A DNA stretch of 64,000 nt from Mycobacterium kyogaense (GCF_003254575.1 NZ_QJUA01000021.1:27516-91515); one strand, 5' to 3'. Shown: positions 9,646 to 18,783, counted from the first letter of the stretch. The notes: generated by a model from the sequence alone, not told the origin. Translations and numbers: made by a program.

Positions 9646-10815
9646 ATGACCTCTATCGGTTTGGGAATGCCGGCCGCGCCGGCGCCGGTTCTGGCTCCGC
9701 GCCGCACGACCCGTCAGCTCAAGGTCGGCGACGTCGGCGTGGGCAGCGACTCGCCGATCTCGGTGCAGTCGATGTGCACCACCAAGACCCACGACATCAA
9801 CGCCACGCTTCAGCAGATCGCTGAGCTGACCGCGTCCGGATGCGACATCGTCCGCGTCGCCTGTCCCCGTCAGGAGGACGCCGACGCGCTGCCGATCATC
9901 GCCAAGAAGGCCAACATCCCGGTGATCGCGGACATCCACTTCCAGCCGAAGTACATCTTCGCCGCGATCGACGCCGGATGCGCCGCGGTCCGGGTGAACC
10001 CCGGCAACATCAAGGAGTTCGACGGCCGGGTCAAGGAGGTCGCCAAGGCGGCCGGCGCCGCCGGCATCCCGATCCGGATCGGCGTCAACGCGGGTTCGCT
10101 GGACAAGCGGATGCTGGAGAAGTACGGCAAGGCCACCCCGGAGGCGCTGGTCGAATCCGCGCTATGGGAAGCCTCGCTGTTCGAGGAGCACGGCTTCGGC
10201 GACATCAAGATCAGCGTCAAGCACAACGATCCGGTGATCATGGTGGAGGCGTACGAGCAGCTGGCCGCCCAGTGCGACTATCCGCTGCACCTCGGCGTCA
10301 CCGAGGCGGGCCCCGCCTTCCAGGGCACGATCAAGTCGGCCGTGGCTTTCGGCGCACTGCTGTCGCGCGGCATCGGCGACACCATCCGGGTGTCCCTGTC
10401 CGCGCCGCCGGCCGAAGAGGTCAAGGTCGGCACGCAGATCCTGGAGTCGTTGAACCTGCGGCCCCGCGGTCTGGAGATCGTGTCGTGCCCGTCGTGCGGG
10501 CGCGCACAGGTCGACGTCTACACGCTGGCGAACGAGGTGACCGCGGGCCTGGAGGGCATGGATGTGCCGCTGCGGGTCGCGGTGATGGGGTGTGTGGTCA
10601 ACGGGCCGGGCGAGGCGCGCGAGGCCGACCTGGGTGTGGCATCCGGCAACGGCAAGGGCCAGATCTTCGTCAAGGGTGAGGTGATCAAGACCGTGCCCGA
10701 GGCGCAGATCGTCGAGACACTGATCGAGGAAGCCATGCGGTTGGCGTCGGAGATGGGGGACACGGCCCAAGGATCCGAGGATGCCAGCGGTTCGCCGATT
10801 GTGACCGTAAGCTGA
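9646..10815 (+). CDS. ispG: 4-hydroxy-3-methylbut-2-enyl diphosphate synthase
   Basis: A 389-residue [4Fe-4S] enzyme that converts MEcPP to HMBPP in the MEP isoprenoid pathway. Seen: an N-terminal TIM barrel ([13 protein letters not shown]) and a C-terminal iron-sulphur domain with Cys281, Cys284, Cys316 and Glu323, whose spacing matches the three Cys and one Glu ligands of E. coli IspG (270, 273, 305, 312). It follows rip1 after ten bases. The last 20 residues form a variable acidic tail. Confidence 0.96.
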   Translation: MTSIGLGMPAAPAPVLAPRRTTRQLKVGDVGVGSDSPISVQSMCTTKTHDINATLQQIAELTASGCDIVRVACPRQEDADALPIIAKKANIPVIADIHFQPKYIFAAIDAGCAAVRVNPGNIKEFDGRVKEVAKAAGAAGIPIRIGVNAGSLDKRMLEKYGKATPEALVESALWEASLFEEHGFGDIKISVKHNDPVIMVEAYEQLAAQCDYPLHLGVTEAGPAFQGTIKSAVAFGALLSRGIGDTIRVSLSAPPAEEVKVGTQILESLNLRPRGLEIVSCPSCGRAQVDVYTLANEVTAGLEGMDVPLRVAVMGCVVNGPGEAREADLGVASGNGKGQIFVKGEVIKTVPEAQIVETLIEEAMRLASEMGDTAQGSEDASGSPIVTVS

Positions 10816-10865
10816 GCGCACGGTCCTGTTAGGGCTGCACAAGGGTCGTCGCAGAAAGAGTCCAG

Positions 10866-11729
10866 ATGTCGGCTCCTCCGCTTTTTCGCCTCGTTGACGA
10901 GCGAAGGGTGTCGGTGGTGCGCGACATCCGTGACATGACCGCCGTTAGACAGGTCCTCGACGACGATCCGGTCGCCTCCTGCATGGTGGCGTCGCGGGTC
11001 GCCGAGCACGGCATCGAACCGTCGGCCATCGGTGGCGAGCTGTGGACGCGCCGGCGGGCCAGCGAATCCCTCTGCTACGCCGGAGCCAACCTGATCCCGC
11101 TGCGCGGAGCTGCGGGTGATCTGAATGCGTTCGCGGACAAGGCGATGAGCACCTCACGGCGGTGCTCGTCACTGGTCGGGCGCGCAGAGCTGGTGCTGCC
11201 GATGTGGCAGCGGCTCGAGCCGGTCTGGGGTCCGGCCCGTGACGTTCGCGCTCACCAGCCGTTGATGGCGCTGGGCACCGCACCCTCGTGCGCGGTGGAT
11301 CCGGCCGTCCGGCAGGTGCGGATGGACGAGCTCGACGCGTACCTGGTCGCCGCGATCGACATGTTCATCGGCGAGGTCGGCATCGATCCGCGCATCGGTG
11401 ACGGCGGCCGCGGGTATCGCCGCCGGGTCGCCGGACTGATCGCCGCCGGGCGGGCGTGGGCCCGCTTCGACCGCGGACAGGTGGTGTACAAAGCCGAGGT
11501 GGGTTCTCAGTCACCGGCCGTCGGCCAGATACAGGGCGTGTGGGTGCACCCGGACCTGCGCGGCCGCGGCATCGGCACCGGGGGTACGGCGACCGTCGCT
11601 GCCGCCGTCGTGGCGAGCGGGCGTATCGCCAGCCTGTACGTGAACAGCTTCAACACGGTCGCGCGCGCCACCTACGCGCGCATCGGCTTCACCGAGGTCG
11701 CCTCCTTCGCCACGGTGTTGCTGGACTGA
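10866..11729 (+). CDS. GNAT acetyltransferase with DUF4081-type N-terminus (Rv2867c-like)
   Basis: A 287-residue protein. Seen: an N-terminal region (residues 10-150) of the DUF4081 type found fused to GNAT domains in actinobacteria, and a C-terminal GNAT domain with IQGVWVHPDLRGRGIGTGG around residues 220-240, where RGRGIG is the acetyl-CoA phosphate-binding loop, followed by SLYVNSFNTVARATYARIGF. The substrate is unknown. It sits downstream of ispG as in M. tuberculosis, and its stop overlaps the next start (TGATG), so it is coupled to the GyrA-like/GNAT fusion. Confidence 0.85.
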   Translation: MSAPPLFRLVDERRVSVVRDIRDMTAVRQVLDDDPVASCMVASRVAEHGIEPSAIGGELWTRRRASESLCYAGANLIPLRGAAGDLNAFADKAMSTSRRCSSLVGRAELVLPMWQRLEPVWGPARDVRAHQPLMALGTAPSCAVDPAVRQVRMDELDAYLVAAIDMFIGEVGIDPRIGDGGRGYRRRVAGLIAAGRAWARFDRGQVVYKAEVGSQSPAVGQIQGVWVHPDLRGRGIGTGGTATVAAAVVASGRIASLYVNSFNTVARATYARIGFTEVASFATVLLD

Positions 11730-12406
11730 TGGCCGATCAGGACACGGCGCGGCGCACGATCGTCGCTGACGCAATGGTGCGCGCGTTGGAGCGCCGCCAC
11801 GACGTGCTCGACGCGGTGGTGGCCTCCGAGGACTACGACGCCGCGATCGAAGCGCTGTCCGATCTGCTCGACACCACCGCCGAGGCGGCCGAGGCGGTGC
11901 TGCGGTTGTCGTTCGATCGGCTGACCCGGGTGTCGCGGCGCCGCATCGCCGCGGAGTTGGACAGTCTGACCAGTCAGCAGTCGGTGCGTGCACCGGCCGA
12001 GCAGACGCCGGGCTCGGCGCGCCGGCTGCGGCTGCGGCCGTTCTGCGCGGATCTCGATCAGGACATCTTCGCCGCCAGGACCGACGACGTCCGCGCAGCC
12101 GGGGACGGCACCGACGCGCCTCCGCGCGATCTGGCCGACGAGATCCGCGACGCGGTGCGCAGGGTCGCGGCCGAGGAGGCGGCGTGGCTGGTCGCCGAGG
12201 TCGGCAGTACCAGATCGGGCACCGTCAAGGTCGGCATGGTGTTCGGCGAGTTGTCCGGCGGCGAGGTCGACGTGCGGATCTGGATTCATCCCGACCACCG
12301 CAAGCAGGGGTACGGCACCGCGGCGCTGCGGACGTCGCGCTCGGAGATGGCGGCCTACTTCCCGGCCGCGCCCCTCGTGGTGCGGGCCCCGGCCGCCGGC
12401 GCCTGA
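11729..12406 (+). CDS. Fusion of a GyrA-like helical segment with a GNAT-like domain
   Basis: A 225-residue protein. Seen: residues about 14-72 resemble the coiled-coil exit-gate part of DNA gyrase subunit A (VLDAVVASEDYDAAIEAL, then LLDTTAEAAEAVLRLSFDRL and RRRIAAELDSL, which line up with GyrA's ASE, LLD, RL and RI positions). Residues about 90-225 resemble GNAT, with IWIHPDHRKQGYGTAAL as the acetyl-CoA loop. The catalytic tyrosine, the DNA-breaking core and the GyrA beta-pinwheel are all absent. The usual GNAT ending (N-x-x-A-x-x-x-Y-x-x-x-GF) is missing. The start ATG overlaps the stop of the preceding GNAT gene by one base. Function unknown; the gyrase-like part may serve only for dimerisation. 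Confidence 0.7.
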   Translation: MADQDTARRTIVADAMVRALERRHDVLDAVVASEDYDAAIEALSDLLDTTAEAAEAVLRLSFDRLTRVSRRRIAAELDSLTSQQSVRAPAEQTPGSARRLRLRPFCADLDQDIFAARTDDVRAAGDGTDAPPRDLADEIRDAVRRVAAEEAAWLVAEVGSTRSGTVKVGMVFGELSGGEVDVRIWIHPDHRKQGYGTAALRTSRSEMAAYFPAAPLVVRAPAAGA

Positions 12407-12522
12407 CCTCGCCCTCGTCGAGACGGACGAAATGGTCGATTTCTCTCGCGCTTTTGCGCCCACACGTCGGTTTGGGCGGTTGTGACGCGGTGCGCCTGCG
12501 GCGATATCGGATCGTTACTTCA

Positions 12523-12528
12523 TAACAT
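12523..12528 (+). promoter_or_regulatory. -10 element of the PBP lipoprotein gene (probable leaderless mRNA)
   Basis: TAACAT ends eight bases before the ATG at 12537, and no purine-rich ribosome-binding site lies between them. That spacing puts transcription start at or near the start codon. The -35 region is not recognisable. Confidence 0.35.
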
Positions 12529-12536
12529 CAGTCCCA

Positions 12537-14372
12537 ATGGTCACAAGAGTCTCTTCCGCATCACGGGCTGGCTCCCGGCTCGCACGACTGACGGCCGTCG
12601 TCGGCGTCGTCGTCCTGGTTCTGACGCTCGGTGCGTGCACCCCGCGGCCCGACGGACCCGAACCCACCGCAGAAGCGTTCTTCGCCGCGCTCGCCACCGG
12701 CGACACCAGCGCCGCTGCCGCGCTGGCCGACCGGCCCGACGCGGCCCGCGAGGCGCTTAACGAGGCGTGGGCGGGCCTGCAGGCCAAAGCCCTCGACGCG
12801 CAGATCCTCAGCGCCAAATACGCCGAGGACACCGGCAGCATCGCCTACCGCTACACCTGGCACCTGCCCAAGGACCGGAGCTGGACCTACGACGGCCAGC
12901 TCAACATGATCCGTGAAGAGGGCCGCTGGCAGGTGCGGTGGACCGCCACCGGGCTGCATCCGCGCCTCGGCGAGAACCAGACGCTGGCCCTGCGCGCGGA
13001 CGCGCCGCCGCGGGCCTCGGTCAACGAACGCAGCGGCACCACGGTGCTGGTCCCGGGCTACCGCTACGGGTTCGCTCTCGACGCCAAGGCGGCGGGCGAG
13101 CAGCTGATGCCGACGGCGCGTGCGGTCGCCGACGCGCTGCGTCCTTTCGACAACACCCTCGATCCCCAGCGGCTCGCCGAGCAGGCCAGCTCGACGGCCG
13201 GACCACTGAACCTGGTGACGCTGCGTCAGGCGGACCGCGACGCCGTCGCCGGGGCGATCGGGGCCCTGCCCGGAGTCGTGATCACTCCGCAGCCCGAGAT
13301 GGTGCCCACCGACGACCATTTCGCGCCCGCCCTGATCGACGAAGTGAAGAAGACGGTCTCCGACGAACTCGACGGAGCGCCGGGCTGGCGAGTGGTCACG
13401 GTCAACCAGAACGGCGTGGACGTCGACGTCCTCAACGAGGTGCCGGGTACACCCGCTCCGTCGATCAACATCAGCCTGGACCGGGCCGTGCAGAACGCGG
13501 CGCAGAACGCGGTGGACTTCACCGGCAAGCAGGCCATGATCGTGGTCATCAAGCCGTCGACGGGCGAGATCCTCGCCGTCGCCCAGAACGGCGCCGCCGA
13601 CCGCGAGGGCCCGCTCGCGACGATGGGTCTCTACCCGCCGGGGTCGACGTTCAAGATCGTCACCGCGGGCGCGGCGATCGAGCGGGACATGGCCACCCCC
13701 AACACGCTGCTCGGGTGCCCCGGTCACCTCGACATCGGGCACCGCACCGTCCCCAACTACGGCGGCTTCGACCTGGGCACCGTCCCGATGTCGCGGGCGT
13801 TCGCGAGCTCCTGCAACACCACGTTCGCCGAACTGGCCAGCCGTATGCCGCCGCGCGGGCTCACCCAGGCCGCCTCGCAGTACGGCATCGGCCCGGATTA
13901 CAAGATCGCCGGGCTGTCCACCGTCAGCGGCTCCGTGCCCCCCACGGTCAATCTCACCGAGCGCACCGAGGACGGCTTCGGCCAGGGCAAGGTGCTGGTC
14001 AGCCCGTTCGGCATGGCGCTGGCGGCCGCGACAGTGGCGGCCGGGCACACGCCGGTGCCGCGGCTGATCGCCGGCCGCGAGACCGAGATCAGCGGCGACC
14101 GCCAGCAGATCCCCGCGGGCGTTGTCGACAACCTGCGGCCGATGATGCGGCTCGTCGTCACCAACGGCACCGCGAAGGACCTGCAGGGCGCGGGCGACGT
14201 CCGCGGCAAGACCGGCGAGGCCGAGTTCGCGGGCGGCTCGCACTCCTGGTTCACCGGCTATCGGGGCGACATGGCGTTCTCGGCGCTGATCGTCGGCGGT
14301 GGGAGTTCGGAGTACGCGGTGCGCATGCTCAAGGGCATGCTCGACTCGTTGCCGCCCGACTACCAGGCCTGA
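12537..14372 (+). CDS. Penicillin-binding lipoprotein (class B transpeptidase, Rv2864c-like)
   Basis: A 611-residue cell-wall DD-transpeptidase. Seen: a signal sequence with lipobox LGAC near residue 30, an NTF2-like MecA_N-type domain (about 38-150), a dimerisation domain, and a transpeptidase domain with all three catalytic motifs: STFK with Ser370, SCN with Ser425 and Asn427, and KTG at 558-560. It crosslinks peptidoglycan outside the membrane and is a beta-lactam target. The MecA_N domain is shared with low-affinity PBPs. M. tuberculosis Rv2864c occupies the same place. The gene probably has its own leaderless promoter. Confidence 0.93.
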   Translation: MVTRVSSASRAGSRLARLTAVVGVVVLVLTLGACTPRPDGPEPTAEAFFAALATGDTSAAAALADRPDAAREALNEAWAGLQAKALDAQILSAKYAEDTGSIAYRYTWHLPKDRSWTYDGQLNMIREEGRWQVRWTATGLHPRLGENQTLALRADAPPRASVNERSGTTVLVPGYRYGFALDAKAAGEQLMPTARAVADALRPFDNTLDPQRLAEQASSTAGPLNLVTLRQADRDAVAGAIGALPGVVITPQPEMVPTDDHFAPALIDEVKKTVSDELDGAPGWRVVTVNQNGVDVDVLNEVPGTPAPSINISLDRAVQNAAQNAVDFTGKQAMIVVIKPSTGEILAVAQNGAADREGPLATMGLYPPGSTFKIVTAGAAIERDMATPNTLLGCPGHLDIGHRTVPNYGGFDLGTVPMSRAFASSCNTTFAELASRMPPRGLTQAASQYGIGPDYKIAGLSTVSGSVPPTVNLTERTEDGFGQGKVLVSPFGMALAAATVAAGHTPVPRLIAGRETEISGDRQQIPAGVVDNLRPMMRLVVTNGTAKDLQGAGDVRGKTGEAEFAGGSHSWFTGYRGDMAFSALIVGGGSSEYAVRMLKGMLDSLPPDYQA

Positions 14373-14415
14373 CGGCAGCGCCGCAGACGTGGCCCGGCGG
14401 TACGGTGGATCCGTC

Positions 14416-14994
14416 ATGACCGATATCGAGATGCGGATCTCCGACGCCGACCGCAACGGCACCCTGCGCCGACTGCACAACGCTGTCGCGCTCGGCCTGC
14501 TCGACATCGACGAGTTCGAAGAGCGCTCGGCGATGGTGTCGCGGGCCCGGTTGCCGTCCGACCTCGACGCCCTCGTCGGTGATCTGCCCGGCCCGGGGGC
14601 GATCGTGGCCTCGGCTGCCGACCGCGTGGAGCTGCGCGGGGTGTTCGGCTCGCTGAGGCGGCAGGGCGAGTGGGTCGTGCCGACCCGGCTGGCGCTGTAC
14701 CGGCGGATGGGCTCGGTGGAGCTCGACCTCACCAGAGCGCGGTTCGCCGGACCGATCGTCATCATCGAGCTCGACATGAAGTTCGGCGGTCTCGATCTGC
14801 GACTGCCCGATGGCGCCAGCGCCTCCATCGACGACGTGGAGGTCAACGTCGGCAGCGCCACCGACCACCGCAAAGAAGCTCCCGCGGAGGGCAATCCGCA
14901 TGTGGTGCTGACCGGCAAGGTGGTGTGCGGTTCGGTCGACATCCGCGGGCCGCAGAAGTCCTGGCGGGTCGGCCTGCCCCGGCGCGGCCACTGA
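14416..14994 (+). CDS. DUF1707 and LiaF-C-like domain protein (Rv2862c-like)
   Basis: A 192-residue protein of unknown function. Seen: an N-terminal DUF1707 domain (residues 3-55), which has the features RISDADRNGTLRRLHNAVA, GLLDIDEFEERSA and LDALVGDLP, then a beta-rich domain (about 70-185) like the C-terminal domain of LiaF-type cell-wall stress proteins (GVFGSLRR, GSVELDLTRA, KFGGLDLRLPDG, VVCGSVDIRGP). No membrane segment is seen, so it is probably cytoplasmic or peripheral. It follows the PBP gene after 43 bases, which would fit a role in envelope-stress sensing, but that is inference. Confidence 0.8.
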   Translation: MTDIEMRISDADRNGTLRRLHNAVALGLLDIDEFEERSAMVSRARLPSDLDALVGDLPGPGAIVASAADRVELRGVFGSLRRQGEWVVPTRLALYRRMGSVELDLTRARFAGPIVIIELDMKFGGLDLRLPDGASASIDDVEVNVGSATDHRKEAPAEGNPHVVLTGKVVCGSVDIRGPQKSWRVGLPRRGH

Positions 14995-15036
14995 TCAGCA
15001 GACGTGCGGGGATCTCCCGGCGTCTAGCATTGATGC

Positions 15037-15894
15037 ATGTCTGTTCGGACCGCCCTGCGTCCCGGTACCGTGTCGCCGACACTTCCGGTGCCCGCCTCTG
15101 TGCCCCGTCCCGAGTACGTGTGGAAGCCGACGGCGAAAGAGGGCACCGAACCGTGGGTGCAGACGCCCGAGGTGATCGAGAAGATGCGGGTGGCCGGCCG
15201 GATCGCCGCCGGTGCGCTGGCGGCCGCCGGTGAGGCCGTCGCGCCGGGGGTGACCACCGATCAGCTGGACCGGGTCGCCCACGAGTACATGATCGACCAC
15301 GGCGCCTATCCCTCGACGCTGGGTTACAAGGGCTATCCGAAGTCGTGCTGCACGTCGCTCAACGAGGTCATCTGCCACGGCATCCCGGATTCGACGGTGA
15401 TCGAGGACGGCGACATCGTCAACATCGACGTGACCGCCTACATCGACGGGGTGCACGGCGACACGAATGCGACGTTCCTGGCCGGTGACGTCTCCGAGGA
15501 GCACCGCCTGCTGGTCGAGCGCACGCACGAGGCGACCATGCGCGCGATCAAGGCCGTCAAACCCGGTCGCGCCCTGTCGGTGGTCGGGCGGGTCATCGAG
15601 GCCTACGCAAATCGGTTCGGCTACAACGTCGTTCGAGATTTCACCGGGCACGGCATCGGCACCACCTTCCACAACGGCCTCGTGGTGCTGCATTACGACC
15701 AACCGTCGGTGCAGACCGTGATCGAGCCAGGTATGACGTTCACCATCGAACCGATGATCAACCTGGGCAGCCTGGACTACGAGATCTGGGACGACGACTG
15801 GACCGTGGCGACCACGGACAAGAAGTGGACCGCGCAGTTCGAGCACACCCTGGTGGTCACCGAGTCCGGCGCAGAGATCCTCACGCAACTCTGA
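15037..15894 (+). CDS. mapB: Methionine aminopeptidase type I
   Basis: A 285-residue metalloprotease that removes the N-terminal methionine from new proteins. Seen: the mycobacterial MetAP1c-type N-terminal extension rich in Pro (residues 1-40), [13 protein letters not shown] with the first His, the metal-ligand segments [28 protein letters not shown] and FTIEPMIN, and [12 protein letters not shown] with the last Glu near the end. The length equals that of Rv2861c. It lies 42 bases after the DUF1707 gene, as in M. tuberculosis. Confidence 0.96.
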   Translation: MSVRTALRPGTVSPTLPVPASVPRPEYVWKPTAKEGTEPWVQTPEVIEKMRVAGRIAAGALAAAGEAVAPGVTTDQLDRVAHEYMIDHGAYPSTLGYKGYPKSCCTSLNEVICHGIPDSTVIEDGDIVNIDVTAYIDGVHGDTNATFLAGDVSEEHRLLVERTHEATMRAIKAVKPGRALSVVGRVIEAYANRFGYNVVRDFTGHGIGTTFHNGLVVLHYDQPSVQTVIEPGMTFTIEPMINLGSLDYEIWDDDWTVATTDKKWTAQFEHTLVVTESGAEILTQL

Positions 15895-15914
15895 GGCGTC
15901 GGTAGCCTGTTGCC

Positions 15915-16571
15915 ATGATCAGGAGCGCCGCCCTCGCGATCGTCGCGGTGCTGGTCGGTGGGTGTGCGCCGACGGTGTCCGGAACGGCGACGTGGCCGGG
16001 CGCGCGGCTGGACCGGGCTCTGCTCACGGCGGCTGACTTCCCGCCCGGCGTGCACTACGAGCGGGTCGAGAAGGAGCCGGGCACCGCGGACGGCGCAGGC
16101 GGTCCGCCACCGATGTTGTCCAAGCCGGAGGGGTGCACCGATGGTCTGACCAAAGACATCGCCGCCACCGCCCAGCGTGGACCCGGGAGCGCCGCCGAAT
16201 ACGTGGCGGCCTACAACGGAGCGCGCATGGTCATCACGGTGCTGACGTGGCGGCTGGATCTGGGCCGGCTGGCCGCCACCGCCGAGCGCTGCGCCACGTT
16301 CGAGACGTTCTTCGCTCCCAGCGATCCCGGTATTCCGATGACCACCACCCGGCTGCAGACCGACCGTGCCGACGCGCTGGTCTACGAGCAGACGATGCAT
16401 CTCTCCGGCGCCGACAGCACGGTCTACTTCTCCTTCGAGAACATCGGTGCCACAGCGGTTTTCGGCATCGCATTCCCGACCCGCGATCCGTCGATCCCGG
16501 TGGCGGGCACGCTGCCGCAGACCTTCCTGGACACGATCGCGCGCCAGGCGGAACGCGCGGCGGCGGCATGA
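15915..16571 (+). CDS. Putative lipoprotein of unknown function
   Basis: A 218-residue exported protein. Seen: a short signal sequence with lipobox VGGC at residue 17, followed by APTVSGTATWP, a start common in mycobacterial lipoproteins. The mature part has two or three cysteines (EGCTDGL, ERCATFE) spaced as in the extracytoplasmic sensor-type domains found in many mycobacterial lipoproteins and PknH-like kinases. It follows mapB after 20 bases and is probably in the same transcript. No function can be assigned. Confidence 0.75.
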   Translation: MIRSAALAIVAVLVGGCAPTVSGTATWPGARLDRALLTAADFPPGVHYERVEKEPGTADGAGGPPPMLSKPEGCTDGLTKDIAATAQRGPGSAAEYVAAYNGARMVITVLTWRLDLGRLAATAERCATFETFFAPSDPGIPMTTTRLQTDRADALVYEQTMHLSGADSTVYFSFENIGATAVFGIAFPTRDPSIPVAGTLPQTFLDTIARQAERAAAA

Positions 16572-16633
16572 CGCATGCGTCAACCGCAGGCAAATCGGCC
16601 CGCCGAATCGGCTGTGGACGGTAGCGTGGCGCA

Positions 16634-17197
16634 ATGCCCGCTCCCATGATCACCGTCGACGGCGTCGGGGTGCCCGTCGAGGTCGCCGGTCCCGAGAACG
16701 GTTCGGTCGTGGTGTTGCTCGGAGCCGCCCAGAAGGCGCCCGCCGCCTACGAAGCCGTCTGCCAGCGCCTGCACACCGCGTCGCTGCGCACGGTGGTCAT
16801 CGGGCCCGATCCGCGGCTCACCGCGAAGTCGGTGATCGACATCCTCGACAAACTCGACGTGCGCTGGGCCCTGCTGGTGGGGGACCGCCTCGGCGGTGAG
16901 CTGGCCTGGGAGTTGGCGGCGACGCGGCTGGATCGTTTCATCGGGCTGGTCGTCATCGATCGTGGGCACCCGCGGGTGCCCGATCTGGCGGGCGCAGTGC
17001 GTGACGATTCCTGCCCGCCGGTCGAACTCAACACCACCGCGTTGGTGAGCACCCCTGCGGCGCGCGCGGTGGCGAAGGCGAGCCAGCGGTTCGTCTACGG
17101 CGAGTACCGGATCGTCGACCTGCTGGGCCGCCGCCAGGCCGCCGACTCGACGGCCCAGCTCGCGGCTGAGATCGTGATGCGCACCAGCACCTGGTGA
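16634..17197 (+). CDS. Small alpha/beta-hydrolase-like protein with a degenerate nucleophile site
   Basis: A 187-residue protein. Seen: the core of an alpha/beta-hydrolase fold: a first strand VVVLLGAAQ, then DILDKLDVRWALLVGDRLGG, where the nucleophile elbow G-x-S-x-G reads GDRLG with Arg in the Ser position, then FIGLVVIDRGHPRVPD. It is about 90 residues shorter than typical hydrolases, with the lid and C-terminal region mostly gone. It is therefore unlikely to be a normal serine hydrolase and may be a binding protein or a decaying gene. Codon use is normal for the region, which argues for a maintained gene. Confidence 0.65.
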   Translation: MPAPMITVDGVGVPVEVAGPENGSVVVLLGAAQKAPAAYEAVCQRLHTASLRTVVIGPDPRLTAKSVIDILDKLDVRWALLVGDRLGGELAWELAATRLDRFIGLVVIDRGHPRVPDLAGAVRDDSCPPVELNTTALVSTPAARAVAKASQRFVYGEYRIVDLLGRRQAADSTAQLAAEIVMRTSTW

Positions 17198-17237
17198 CGC
17201 GCGGTGCCTACCCACCGGCTGTCCTGGTCGGTGCGGG

Positions 17238-18005
17238 TCACCGCGCGGTGTAGCCCCCGTCCACGGCGATCGTGGTCCCTGTCACGTATTTGGCGTCGTC
17301 CGAGGCGAGGTAGGCCACGGCTGCCGCCACATCCTCCGGAGTTGCCAAGCGTCGCAACGGGATATCGGCCAACACCTCGGCCTCGGTGCTCTCGCCGCCT
17401 GGAATGCGGGCGAGCCATTCGTCGTAGAGGGGAGTGCGCGTCATCCCTGGCGCGACATCGTTGACGCGAATTCCGCGCGGTGCGAGTTCGATCGCCACCG
17501 AGCGCGTCAGTGCGTGAATCGCACCCTTGGACGCCGCATAGATGCCCATCGTCGGCACGCCCACCGTGGCCAGCCGCGAGGTCACGTTGACCATCGCCCC
17601 GCCGGCGCGCATGACGCGTGCCGCGCTCTGCATCATCGCGACGGTCGAGAAGGTGTTGATCTCGAACACCTGCCGGACAGAGTCCATGGAGCTGGTCGCG
17701 AAGTCGCCGGTGTGGTCGAGGCCCGCGTTGTTGACGAGCACGTCCAGCGCGCCGAAAGACTCGAGACACGCCCCGACGAGCCGGTCGGCGGTACCAGGAT
17801 CGGTGAGATCAGCGGCAACGAATACTGTTCTCGCGCCCAGGGATTCGACGAGGTCGCGCCCGCGCCCGGGGTCGCGACCGGTGGCCAGGACCCGCGCGCC
17901 CTCGGCATGCAGTCGGTGCGCGATCGCCAGGCCGATGCCCGACGTCGCTCCGGTGACCACCGCGGCGCTGCCGTCGAAGCGGCCCGGCGCCTGCACGGCC
18001 GTCAC
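17238..18005 (-). CDS. SDR-family oxidoreductase
   Basis: A 255-residue classical SDR. Seen: cofactor motif TGATSGIG at residues 18-25, NNAG near 92, VNVTSR at the catalytic Ser and YAASKGA with Tyr/Lys near 155-159, ending with the usual TGTTIAVDGGYTAR. It starts with GTG overlapping the IclR stop by four bases, so regulator and enzyme are co-translated. Its place next to the divergent aldolase operon suggests it oxidises an alcohol or reduces a ketone in the same pathway; the substrate is unknown. Confidence 0.9.
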   Translation of the reverse strand: MTAVQAPGRFDGSAAVVTGATSGIGLAIAHRLHAEGARVLATGRDPGRGRDLVESLGARTVFVAADLTDPGTADRLVGACLESFGALDVLVNNAGLDHTGDFATSSMDSVRQVFEINTFSTVAMMQSAARVMRAGGAMVNVTSRLATVGVPTMGIYAASKGAIHALTRSVAIELAPRGIRVNDVAPGMTRTPLYDEWLARIPGGESTEAEVLADIPLRRLATPEDVAAAVAYLASDDAKYVTGTTIAVDGGYTAR

Positions 18006-18775
18006 GGAAGCTTCTTGGCGATCTCCTGCGCCCCCGCGATCACCTGGGCGCCGGCATGCTCGAGGCTCTCAGGGGTCAACCGATGCGTCAGGAAGCTGAT
18101 GCTGAGCGCATAGCGGGACGCGCCGCCGTCGGAGGTCGGGATCGCCGCGGCCACGCACGTCAGTTCCTCGGCGGCCTCCTCCCGGTCGACCGCGAAGCCC
18201 AGCGTGCGGATCTCCTTGATCTCCGCGTCCATCTTCTTCATGGTCGTGATGGTGTGGGGCGTGAGCTCCGGAAGGCCTGCGGAGGCGACGATGTCGCGCC
18301 AGACACTGTCGGGCATGGTGGCCAGAAGCGCTTTTCCCAGCGCGGAGGCGTGCCAGGGATCGGACTGCCCGACATCGCTGACCTTCTTGACCGCGCGGCG
18401 ACCCTCGACGACCTCGAGGATGACCACGCTGCGCTCTTTGTGCGCCGCGAAGTTCACGGTCTCGTTGAACTCGTGCATCAACCGCTCCATGGTCGGCAGG
18501 ACCGCTTCGGAGGGCACCTGGCCGGAGAACGCGCGCTGGCCGAGTCGGAACACCTCCCAGCCGAGCCGGTACTGGGTCGCGTTGAAACGCTCGATGTAGC
18601 CCAGCGCCGCGAGGCTGTTCAGATACCGCAACACCGTGGCCTCGTTGAGCTCGGTTCGACGCGAAATCTCGGTCAGATTACCGACATTCGCGTCGGCGAC
18701 CGCGCTGAGCACCCGGGCGGTGCGCTCGACGCCGATCAGGGTCGAGCTCTTCTCCGGACGTTCTTCGGTTTTCAC
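18002..18775 (-). CDS. IclR-family transcriptional regulator
   Basis: A 257-residue regulator. Seen: an N-terminal winged helix-turn-helix (LTEISRRTELNEATVLRYLNSL, residues about 33-54) and a C-terminal IclR effector domain (residues about 85-250: VNFAAHKERSVVILEVV, DPWHASALGKALLA, REEAAEELTCVAAAIP). The start is the GTG at 18775, with no ribosome-binding site but TAACCT ending seven bases upstream, so the message is probably leaderless. Two palindromes cover its own promoter and start codon and a third lies in the divergent promoter. It most likely represses itself and the 18922-23509 operon until a pathway intermediate binds. Confidence 0.92.
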   Translation of the reverse strand: MKTEERPEKSSTLIGVERTARVLSAVADANVGNLTEISRRTELNEATVLRYLNSLAALGYIERFNATQYRLGWEVFRLGQRAFSGQVPSEAVLPTMERLMHEFNETVNFAAHKERSVVILEVVEGRRAVKKVSDVGQSDPWHASALGKALLATMPDSVWRDIVASAGLPELTPHTITTMKKMDAEIKEIRTLGFAVDREEAAEELTCVAAAIPTSDGGASRYALSISFLTHRLTPESLEHAGAQVIAGAQEIAKKLP

Positions 18776-18783
18776 CCAGTGAA
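18771..18783. promoter_or_regulatory. Operator copy 1, TTCAC-N3-GTGAA, over the IclR start codon
   Basis: Perfect inverted repeat TTCAC-CCA-GTGAA. The same arms recur at 18876-18888 in front of the divergent operon, which makes this a likely site for the adjacent IclR protein. Confidence 0.55.

Noticed and set aside
12407..12485. Possible frameshift at the end of the GyrA-like/GNAT gene, since another frame continues with PDLALVETDEMVDFSRAFAP
   Set aside because: The continuation does not supply the missing GNAT motif and its third-base GC is lower than in neighbouring genes, so the stop at 12406 is accepted. Resequencing would settle it.
12561..14942. A very long open frame (793 codons) on the minus strand opposite the PBP lipoprotein and DUF1707 genes
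   Set aside because: It has the Arg/Gly/His-rich make-up of a shadow frame in GC-rich DNA, no domain is recognisable, and the plus strand holds two well-supported genes.
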